Positions 1-5,662 of a stretch of 5,662 nucleotides of DNA are shown piece after piece. Source of the DNA: Pseudomonadota bacterium. GTDB lineage: Bacteria > Pseudomonadota > Gammaproteobacteria > Burkholderiales > Ferrovaceae. Each line of letters starts with the position of its first letter. Position 1 is the first letter of the stretch. Position numbers and translations under genes: made by a program. A model generated the notes under the pieces. The model was not told the origin of the DNA. It worked only from the letters and a program-made list of their open reading frames with translations, and ran no database searches. The stretch spans positions 1-5,662 of the forward strand of contig JAJZDE010000086.1 in assembly GCA_021828745.1 (NCBI GenBank), given 5' to 3'.

Positions 1-252
1 AACCAGGCCCATGCGTTGGCGCAGGCGGCTGCGCGCCGAGGCCCCCAGCCGATAAAGATCCTGTCCATTGAAGGTCAGGGTGCCCGAGGTGGGTTTCTCC
101 AGGCCGGCCATCATGCGCAGGAGGGTGGATTTGCCGCTCCCCGGCGGGCCGACCAGATGCAGCCACTCCCCCGCGCCCAGGGTCAGGGAGAAATTCTCGA
201 ACAGGTTGGGATGTTCGGGGTAACGTTTGAAAATTTCCTTGAGTTCGATCAT
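1..252 (-). CDS. ftsE: Cell-division ABC transporter ATP-binding protein FtsE (N-terminal 84 residues, cut by window edge)
   Basis: FtsE is the cytoplasmic ATPase of the FtsEX complex, which works at the divisome and controls peptidoglycan hydrolases through the membrane partner FtsX. Only the first 84 residues are here. They show an aromatic Y11 that could be the A-loop, a Walker A motif GPPGSGKST at residues 35-43, then an ABC-type continuation (AGLEKPTSG, residues 49-57; NGQDL, 62-66) and RQRMGLV just ahead of the expected Q-loop, which lies outside. The ATG at 252-250 overlaps the ftsY stop as ATGA, which implies translational coupling. The FtsE name rests largely on the ftsY-ftsE arrangement, since the N-terminus alone fits many ABC ATPases. 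The Walker A has proline where FtsE proteins usually have Ser (GxSGAGKST). FtsX would be expected next, off the left edge. Confidence 0.85.
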   Translation of the reverse strand, partial: MIELKEIFKRYPEHPNLFENFSLTLGAGEWLHLVGPPGSGKSTLLRMMAGLEKPTSGTLTFNGQDLYRLGASARSRLRQRMGLV

Positions 253-1205
253 TCGATCAGGGCATCCACATAGGCATCTGCGCGGAAGGAGTCCAGATCT
301 TCCGGTCCTTCTCCCACCCCCAGAAAACAGACAGGAATGGGCCGTTCCCCGGCAATTGCCGCAATGACCCCCCCGCGTGCGGTGCCGTCCAGTTTGGTGA
401 TGATCAGGCCGGTCAACTGGAGCGCATCGTCAAAGGCCTTGACCTGGGCCAGGGCATTCTGCCCCGTGTTGGCGTCGAGGACCAGCAGGATCTCGTGCGG
501 GGCGGTGGGATCCGCCTTGGTCACCACCCGTTTGACCTTGCGGATCTCATCCATCAGGTGTAACTGGGTGGGCAGCCGTCCTGCCGTATCCGCCAGGACG
601 ACATCGATGCCACGCGCGCGCGCGGCCTGGATGGCGTCGAAGATGACGGCGGCCGAGTCGCCTTTTTCCTGGGTGATGACGGGAACGTCATGGCGGTCGC
701 CCCAGGCCACCAGTTGGGCCACGGCGGCGGCGCGAAAGGTATCCCCGGCGGCCAGCAGCACTTTTTTATTCCGGTTCAGGAAATATTGGGCCAATTTGCC
801 GATGCTGGTGGTTTTTCCGGCCCCATTGACGCCCACGAACAGAATGACCTGGGGGCCCTCTGCCGGCGGCGCGGACAAGGGCCGTTCGAGGGGGCGCAGA
901 AGCGCCATCAGTTCATGCTTGAGCAGGGGTTTCAAGGCTTCCCCCTCTTCGATGCGCTGCCGCCGCGCTTCCTGCTGCAGGGCGTGAATCAGCCGCCGAC
1001 TGGTGGAAACCCCCACGTCGGCAAGGATCAGGGTCTCTTCCAGGGTTTCAAACCACAGGTCGTCCAGTTTTTGTCCAAACAAACCGGAAAGCCCCTGCTG
1101 CAATTTGTCCCGACTACCCCGCAATCCTGCTTTGAGACGACCCAGCCAGGAGGGTGATGCGGAAGAAGAAATGTCCTGGGGGGCTTTTTTGAACAGACCA
1201 AACAT
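249..1205 (-). CDS. ftsY: Signal recognition particle receptor FtsY (SRP-GTPase)
   Basis: FtsY docks the Ffh/4.5S RNA-ribosome complex at the inner membrane and, through paired GTP hydrolysis, hands nascent membrane proteins to SecYEG. The 318-aa product has an N-terminal amphipathic segment (SWLGRLKAGL, residues 19-28) like the lipid-binding helix before the N domain. The N domain is a helical bundle at roughly 30-110. The G domain has G1 GVNGAGKTT (125-133), DTFRAAA (155-161), DTAGR (206-210), GQN (248-250), TKLDGTARGG (270-279) and the closing GVGEGPEDL (297-305). I chose the ATG at 1205 because MFGLFKK is the usual FtsY beginning; an in-frame TTG at 1235 would add 10 unlikely residues. 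No strong Shine-Dalgarno precedes the ATG. The protein lacks the long acidic A domain of E. coli FtsY (497 aa) but is normal in length for many other bacteria. Its stop overlaps the ftsE start. Confidence 0.97.
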   Translation of the reverse strand: MFGLFKKAPQDISSSASPSWLGRLKAGLRGSRDKLQQGLSGLFGQKLDDLWFETLEETLILADVGVSTSRRLIHALQQEARRQRIEEGEALKPLLKHELMALLRPLERPLSAPPAEGPQVILFVGVNGAGKTTSIGKLAQYFLNRNKKVLLAAGDTFRAAAVAQLVAWGDRHDVPVITQEKGDSAAVIFDAIQAARARGIDVVLADTAGRLPTQLHLMDEIRKVKRVVTKADPTAPHEILLVLDANTGQNALAQVKAFDDALQLTGLIITKLDGTARGGVIAAIAGERPIPVCFLGVGEGPEDLDSFRADAYVDALIE

Positions 1206-1253
1206 TGGACAATAGCCATCTGACGGAAAAAACAAAAGGGGATTTTACTCCAA
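1206..1253. promoter_or_regulatory. Divergent intergenic region between ftsY and rsmD
   Basis: This 48-bp gap separates the two divergent start codons and is AT-rich compared with its neighbours. On the minus strand TAAAAT (1247-1242) matches the sigma-70 -10 consensus at 5 of 6 positions and would start an ftsY transcript near 1235, but I find no good -35 element at 16-18 bp. On the plus strand AGGGGA (1237-1242) is the probable rsmD ribosome-binding site, 11 nt before the ATG. I see no clear plus-strand promoter inside the gap, so rsmD transcription may begin within the ftsY coding region. That divergent promoters exist is inferred from gene orientation; the exact elements are weakly supported. 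Confidence 0.4.
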
Positions 1254-1790
1254 ATGAAAGGGGAAGTTCGGATTATCGGGGGGCAGTGGCGGGGCCGACG
1301 GCTGGCGTTTCACGACCGCCCCGGACTGCGTCCCACCCCTGCCCGGGGCAGGGAAACCCTGTTCAATTGGCTGGGCCAATCCCTGGCGGGATGGCATTGC
1401 CTGGATTTGTTTGCGGGCAGCGGTGCCCTGGGCTTTGAGGCGGCTTCCCGGGGCGCCGCACAGGTCGTCCTGGTCGAGCAGGATCGGTTGGCCTGCGTGG
1501 CCCTGCGGGCCAATGCCCAGCGCCTGGGGGCCGACGGCGTGACTGTCCGGCAGGTTCAGGCCCATGCCTGGCTGGAAACCGATCCGGCGACTTATGATCT
1601 GATCTTTCTGGACCCGCCTTTCGGGAGTGACGAAATGGGTCGGGTATGGTCTGCGTTGTCCGCTCATTTGCGCCCGGGCGGGTGGATTTACTGTGAATCT
1701 TCCCGAGGTATGTCAGAATCCGACCTCTGGCGCGAGGTTCGATGCACGAAAGTGGGGCAGGCTCGGTTACAATTGTTTCAACGGCGCTGA
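1254..1790 (+). CDS. rsmD: 16S rRNA (guanine(966)-N(2))-methyltransferase RsmD
   Basis: RsmD uses S-adenosylmethionine to methylate N2 of G966 in 16S rRNA on the assembling small subunit. The 178-aa product has the family's opening RIIGGQWRGRRL (residues 6-17), the conserved block LRPTPARGRETLFNWL (25-40), SAM motif I LDLFAGSGALG (50-60), an acidic motif II residue in VEQD (74-77) and the catalytic DPPF (120-123). It is slightly shorter than the E. coli protein (198 aa), mainly through trimmed ends. The ATG at 1254 gives the expected N-terminus and has AGGGGA 11 nt upstream. It is the first gene of the plus-strand run, divergent from ftsY, a common pairing in proteobacteria. The 54 bp to coaD hold no clear terminator. 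Identity is secure. Confidence 0.96.
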   Translation: MKGEVRIIGGQWRGRRLAFHDRPGLRPTPARGRETLFNWLGQSLAGWHCLDLFAGSGALGFEAASRGAAQVVLVEQDRLACVALRANAQRLGADGVTVRQVQAHAWLETDPATYDLIFLDPPFGSDEMGRVWSALSAHLRPGGWIYCESSRGMSESDLWREVRCTKVGQARLQLFQRR

Positions 1791-1838
1791 AGCGAACCGG
1801 TCCGGCCTGCGGTCGGGCGCGCGCGTACTTGTAGATGA

Positions 1839-2613
<775 letters not shown>

Positions 2614-2614
<1 letters not shown>

Positions 2615-2620
2615 AGGGGA
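2614..2620 (+). promoter_or_regulatory. Ribosome-binding site that decides the TPR gene start
   Basis: AAGGGGA lies 10 nt before the ATG at 2631 and overlaps the last base of the ferredoxin stop. It supports that ATG over an in-frame GTG at 2601, which would lie inside the ferredoxin gene and put ten polar residues ahead of the signal peptide. Confidence 0.7.
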
Positions 2621-2630
2621 ACACCCGATT

Positions 2631-4391
2631 ATGAAAACCAAGGCACCCAAGGGTGTGAAACGATGGAAGTTGGGGTTTGCGCTGGTCCTGTTGGGCGGGT
2701 TGTCCGCTCTGGCCCACGGGGAAACGTCGGGGCCGGGAGGGTCGCTTCTGGTCGTTCCGACCCCGCCGGCTCCTGAAGCGGTTCGTACGCCGCCCCTGCC
2801 GGTTCAGGAATTGACGGCGCGCTGGGTCTACCAACTGCTGCTGGCGGAAATCGCCGCCCAGCGCGGACACCTCGGTCTGGCGACCAAGACTTACCTGGAT
2901 CTGGCCCGCACCACCAAAGATCCGCGCGTGGCCCGTCGGGCTACCGAGGTGGCGTTGTACGCCCATGATCTTCCCGCCGCGCAAACCGCCCTGGCGTTAT
3001 GGTTGAAAGAAAACCCCAAGTCGCCGTCGGCCCGTGAAACCCTGGGCGGGCTGATCCTGTCCCAGCCCAATCTGATCGATGCCTTGCCCATTCTGGCCCC
3101 GTTGATCGCGGCGGACCGCAACAGTGCCGGGGACGATTTTCTGGGACTGGACGTCGTTCTGGTCCAGCATCCGGACCATGCCCATGCCCTGTCGCTGGCG
3201 CAGCATTTGACGGAACCCTATCCGGAAGTCCCCGAAGGGCATTACCTGGTGAGTACGTTGGCGGCCCAGGATGGAAAATTCGATCTGGCGCTGACGGAAA
3301 TCCGGGAGGCTTTACGGCTTCGTCCGGACTGGGAGATGGGCGTGGCGCTGGAGGCTCAGCTCCTGCAGAAGAGTGATCCTGACCAGGCTCAGACCCTGTA
3401 CCATTCCTTTCTCGACAAGCATCCCGAGGCGCGCGAAGTACGCCTGCAATATGCGCGTTTCCTGGTGGAACAAAAGGATTACGCCGGGGGGCAACGGGAA
3501 TTCCAGACTTTGCTGCAGGCAGATCCGGGCCAACCGGACTTGTTGCTGGCGGTGGGGTTGCTGGACATGCAGTTGAAGAATTATGCGGCCGCCGAGGAAA
3601 AATTCAAGAAGGTCATGGCGGGAGAGTACCGCGATCCTGACCGGGTGCGGTTTTATCTGGGGCAGGCCGAGGAAGAACAGCACCATTGGGAACAGGCCAT
3701 TCAGTGGTACGAGGCCATTTCCGGCGGGGAACAGCATCCTCTGGCCCAGATCCGGGTGGCCTTGATCCTGGCACAGCAGGGGCAGACCCAGAAAGCCCTG
3801 GACATGCTGAGCCGGATGCCCGCCCCTTCTTCTGAACGGCTGGAGCAGAGAACCCTGGCTCAGGAACAGATTCAGCGCGATGCCGGCGATGACCAGGGCG
3901 CTTTCGATACCCTCAGCCAGGCGCTGGCCACCTTGCCGGATTCGCCCGACCTGTTGTACGAGCGGGCCATCGTGGCAGACAAACTGAACCGGTTCGACGT
4001 GCTGGAGAAAGATCTGCGCCGCGTCATTGCCCTGCGTCCGGATTATGCCCATGCCTACAATGCGCTGGGGTACAGCATGGCCGAGCGCAACATACGCCTC
4101 GACGAGGCAGCCGACCTGATCCGCAAGGCGTTGTCCCTTTCTCCCGACGATCCCTTCATCATCGACAGTCTGGGCTGGGTCCAATACCGTGAAGGACATT
4201 TCCACGAATCCGTGGATACGCTGAAACGCGCCTTTGCAGCAGACCCCGATCCGGAAATCGCTTCCCATCTGGGTGAGGCGCTCTGGGCCACGGGAGACCA
4301 GACCGAAGCCCGCCAGATCTGGGAAAGCACGCTCAAGGATCATCCGGATAATGCGGCATTGCTGGCGACCGTCCATCGCTTTCTGCATTGA
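2631..4391 (+). CDS. Exported tetratricopeptide-repeat protein (LbcA-position homologue, not lipidated)
   Basis: This is a 586-aa TPR protein. Residues 1-30 look like a Sec signal peptide: basic start (MKTKAPKGVKRWK), hydrophobic core 14-27 and an ALA site near 26-28. A Pro-rich linker follows (about 43-58), then helical repeats to the end. The clearest TPR units are about 202-232, 267-298, 302-332, 404-435, 438-471, 472-505 and 508-539, with a last partial unit to about 573. TPR arrays bind proteins and have no catalysis of their own. In Pseudomonas the TPR gene just upstream of lolB-ispE encodes LbcA (PA4667), an outer-membrane lipoprotein that activates the protease CtpA against peptidoglycan hydrolases. 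Position and length match that gene, so a related periplasmic scaffold role is plausible but inferred. Unlike LbcA, this protein has no lipobox and no cysteine anywhere. The start at 2631 is supported by the RBS. lolB begins 11 bp downstream. Confidence 0.88.
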   Translation: MKTKAPKGVKRWKLGFALVLLGGLSALAHGETSGPGGSLLVVPTPPAPEAVRTPPLPVQELTARWVYQLLLAEIAAQRGHLGLATKTYLDLARTTKDPRVARRATEVALYAHDLPAAQTALALWLKENPKSPSARETLGGLILSQPNLIDALPILAPLIAADRNSAGDDFLGLDVVLVQHPDHAHALSLAQHLTEPYPEVPEGHYLVSTLAAQDGKFDLALTEIREALRLRPDWEMGVALEAQLLQKSDPDQAQTLYHSFLDKHPEAREVRLQYARFLVEQKDYAGGQREFQTLLQADPGQPDLLLAVGLLDMQLKNYAAAEEKFKKVMAGEYRDPDRVRFYLGQAEEEQHHWEQAIQWYEAISGGEQHPLAQIRVALILAQQGQTQKALDMLSRMPAPSSERLEQRTLAQEQIQRDAGDDQGAFDTLSQALATLPDSPDLLYERAIVADKLNRFDVLEKDLRRVIALRPDYAHAYNALGYSMAERNIRLDEAADLIRKALSLSPDDPFIIDSLGWVQYREGHFHESVDTLKRAFAADPDPEIASHLGEALWATGDQTEARQIWESTLKDHPDNAALLATVHRFLH

Positions 4392-4402
4392 CGGGGCCGG
4401 TC

Positions 4403-4990
4403 ATGAGGGGGGGGCGCGCAATCCTGTGGTGCGTGGCATCGGGTTTGAGCGGTTGTGCCCTGTGGAGTTCCGGCCCCCAGGGGGACCTGACCCTGGGACG
4501 AGGCACGGTCCAGGGTTGGCGACTGGAGGGGCGCATCGCCGTGCGGCAACCGACGGGGAGCGAGAGCGGCCAGCTGGAATGGCAACTGCACGGAGAGGCG
4601 GAACAGCACCTGGAATTGCGTTCGCCCCTGGGCACCACCGTGGCCTTGGTCGACAGTTCCCCCCTGCAGACTCACCTGACCCTGTCGGATCACCGTGACT
4701 ATCGGGCCAGCGATCCCACGACGCTGACCCAAACCGTTCTGGGCTATGACCTGCCCCTGCAAGGGTTGCCCTGGTGGTTGCGCGGCCGGCCGGATCCCGG
4801 CTTGCCGGCCCAGATCGAACAGGATGCCGAGCATCATCCCTTGCGCCTGTCCCAGCAGGGTTGGGTCGTGACCTACGCCGACTGGCGGATGGTGGGCCGT
4901 GAGTGGTTGCCGGGGACGATCCGTCTGGTCCGGGAGGATCTGCAGATCCGGATCAAGGTCGATCACTGGGTGCTGGAACAGAAGGAATGA
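4403..4990 (+). CDS. lolB: Outer-membrane lipoprotein receptor LolB
   Basis: LolB takes lipoproteins from the periplasmic carrier LolA and inserts them in the outer membrane; it is itself a lipoprotein. The 195-aa product has a type II signal peptide with lipobox LSGC (residues 15-18), so C18 would be the acylated first mature residue. The following Ala is not the Asp inner-membrane retention signal, which fits an outer-membrane protein. Family marks include GWRLEGRIAV (38-47), SPLGTTVALV (74-83), LPWWLRGRP (122-130), a WVVTYADW block (154-161) and IRIKVDHWVLE (182-192) at the end. I chose the ATG at 4403, which places the basic residues and hydrophobic core correctly; a TTG at 4388 overlapping the TPR stop is possible but has no RBS. 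The ribosome-binding site for the ATG is only a weak GGGG (4393-4396). A run of eight Gs lies at codons 2-4. The stop overlaps the ispE ATG. Confidence 0.94.
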   Translation: MRGGRAILWCVASGLSGCALWSSGPQGDLTLGRGTVQGWRLEGRIAVRQPTGSESGQLEWQLHGEAEQHLELRSPLGTTVALVDSSPLQTHLTLSDHRDYRASDPTTLTQTVLGYDLPLQGLPWWLRGRPDPGLPAQIEQDAEHHPLRLSQQGWVVTYADWRMVGREWLPGTIRLVREDLQIRIKVDHWVLEQKE

Positions 4991-5662
4991 ACCGGGGCCG
5001 AAAAACCGAAGGGGCCTGGTGGCAGGCGCCCGCACCCGCCAAACTCAATCTTTTTCTGAAAGTGACCGGGCGGCGCAGGGATGGATACCACACCTTGCAG
5101 ACGCTCTTCACTTTTGTGGATTTTGGGGATACGCTCGATTGCGAAGTGCTGGATTCGGGGCGGATCGAGCGGGCGGAAACGATTCCCGGGATCCCCGAAG
5201 ACCAGGATCTGACCCTGAGGGCGGCGCGTCTGCTGCAGGCGCGCGCAGGCGTGAGATGGGGCGCGCGTCTGCGTCTGCACAAGCGTATCCCGATCGGCGG
5301 CGGGTTGGGGGGGGGCAGTTCGGATGCGGCGACGACCTTGCTGGTCCTGAACCAACTCTGGGGAATTGATTGGGCGCGTTCGCGCCTGGCGCACCTGGGC
5401 CTCGAATTGGGCGCTGATGTGCCGGTCTTTATCGGTGGGGAAAGCGCGCTCGCGGAGGGGGTGGGAGAAGCCCTGATGCCGGTGTCGGTGCCGGAACGCT
5501 GGTATGTCATTGGCACGCCGGGTGTTTCAGTGTCGACCCGGGCAGTGTTCTCTGCGCCGGATTTGACAAGAAACTCATTACCCGTCAAAATACGGGACTT
5601 TTCCGGAAGGGCAATCGGGAACGATCTGGAGCCCGTGGTCCGGCGCATGCATCCCGAAGTGG
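4987..5662 (+). CDS. ispE: 4-diphosphocytidyl-2-C-methyl-D-erythritol kinase IspE (3' end beyond window)
   Basis: IspE phosphorylates CDP-methylerythritol with ATP in the MEP pathway to isoprenoid precursors, as a cytoplasmic GHMP-family kinase. The first 225 residues of an expected 280-290 are present, open to the window edge. The substrate motif APAKLNLFLKV (residues 16-26) holds K19, equivalent to catalytic K10 of E. coli, and is followed by DGYHTLQTLF (32-41). The glycine-rich ATP loop PIGGGLGGGSSDAA spans 102-115, and GADVPVF (142-148) contains D144, equivalent to the catalytic Asp of E. coli. The ATG at 4987 overlaps the lolB TGA as ATGA, implying coupled translation, and a GAAGGAA purine stretch lies directly upstream. 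A G9 run encodes part of the ATP loop, and codons 193-202 are AT-rich and enriched in rare codons. Downstream, prs would be the usual neighbour. Identity is secure; only the C-terminus is missing. Confidence 0.96.
   Translation, partial: MNRGRKTEGAWWQAPAPAKLNLFLKVTGRRRDGYHTLQTLFTFVDFGDTLDCEVLDSGRIERAETIPGIPEDQDLTLRAARLLQARAGVRWGARLRLHKRIPIGGGLGGGSSDAATTLLVLNQLWGIDWARSRLAHLGLELGADVPVFIGGESALAEGVGEALMPVSVPERWYVIGTPGVSVSTRAVFSAPDLTRNSLPVKIRDFSGRAIGNDLEPVVRRMHPEV
5563..5591 (+). promoter_or_regulatory. Possible sigma-70 promoter inside ispE
   Basis: A perfect -35 hexamer TTGACA (5563-5568) is followed after exactly 17 bp by CAAAAT (5586-5591), which matches the -10 consensus at 4 of 6 positions. 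The patch is more AT-rich than the gene around it and uses codons scarce in this window (AGA, TCA, TTA, ATA within ten codons). A promoter here would drive a downstream gene, by synteny probably prs; from memory, E. coli prs also has a promoter inside this kinase gene. This is sequence resemblance only. Confidence 0.4.
5581..5596. repeat. Short perfect inverted repeat over the putative -10 element
   Basis: CCCGT (5581-5585) and ACGGG (5592-5596) are exact reverse complements around a 6-nt AT-rich centre (caaaat). It could be a small operator or hairpin overlapping the putative ispE-internal promoter, or chance; a 5-bp arm is weak evidence on its own. Confidence 0.3.

Noticed and set aside
1184..1199. 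A6 run next to C6 near the start of ftsY as a programmed frameshift site.
   Set aside because: The codons read TTC AAA AAA GCC, so the A6G heptamer is not in the phase needed for -1 slippage, and the encoded FKK is normal at FtsY N-termini.
1768..1773. TACAAT at the end of rsmD as a -10 for coaD.
   Set aside because: It matches the consensus well, but no -35-like hexamer lies 15-19 bp upstream.
3312..4388. A 358-codon open frame on the minus strand, antisense to the TPR gene.
   Set aside because: It mirrors the codon structure of a confident gene in GC-rich DNA, has no recognisable domain and no supporting gene context. The same applies to the 216-codon plus-strand frame at 337-987 opposite ftsY.
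5294..5316. G-quadruplex in ispE around the G9 run.
   Set aside because: Only three clean G3 tracts can be made close together; the coding requirement for a glycine-rich loop explains the G content.

Overview
This 5.7-kb window is a compact, GC-rich stretch of housekeeping genes from a proteobacterial chromosome. The gene order, the Allochromatium/YfhL-type dicluster ferredoxin and the TPR protein-lolB-ispE run point to a gamma- or betaproteobacterium, or a lineage near their split such as Acidithiobacillia. That placement is inference from gene content; nothing here fixes genus or species.

Layout. Two divergent transcription units meet at a 48-bp gap (1206-1253). Leftward on the minus strand are ftsY (SRP receptor) and then ftsE (cell-division ABC ATPase), overlapping by 4 bases; ftsE runs off the left edge after 84 codons. 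Rightward on the plus strand are rsmD (16S rRNA m2G966 methyltransferase), coaD (phosphopantetheine adenylyltransferase), a 2[4Fe-4S] ferredoxin, a 586-aa exported TPR protein, lolB (outer-membrane lipoprotein receptor) and ispE (CDP-ME kinase), which runs off the right edge after 225 codons. Plus-strand gaps are 54, 14, 16 and 11 bp and then a 4-base overlap. With no convincing terminator between them, all six genes could be read as one operon.

Function. The left unit serves membrane-protein targeting and division. The right unit joins two sets commonly found as separate neighbourhoods: rsmD-coaD-fdx (ribosome, CoA, electron transfer) and TPR-lolB-ispE (cell envelope and isoprenoid precursors). 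The TPR protein sits where Pseudomonas has LbcA, the lipoprotein partner of the protease CtpA, but this copy has no cysteine at all and so cannot be a lipoprotein.

I see no mobile element, CRISPR array, tRNA, rRNA, prophage or defence gene, and no sign of a new multi-gene system. The points most worth checking are the non-lipidated TPR protein, a promoter-like AT-rich patch with an inverted repeat inside ispE, and G8 and G9 runs in lolB and ispE. No gene-free stretch exceeds 54 bp.
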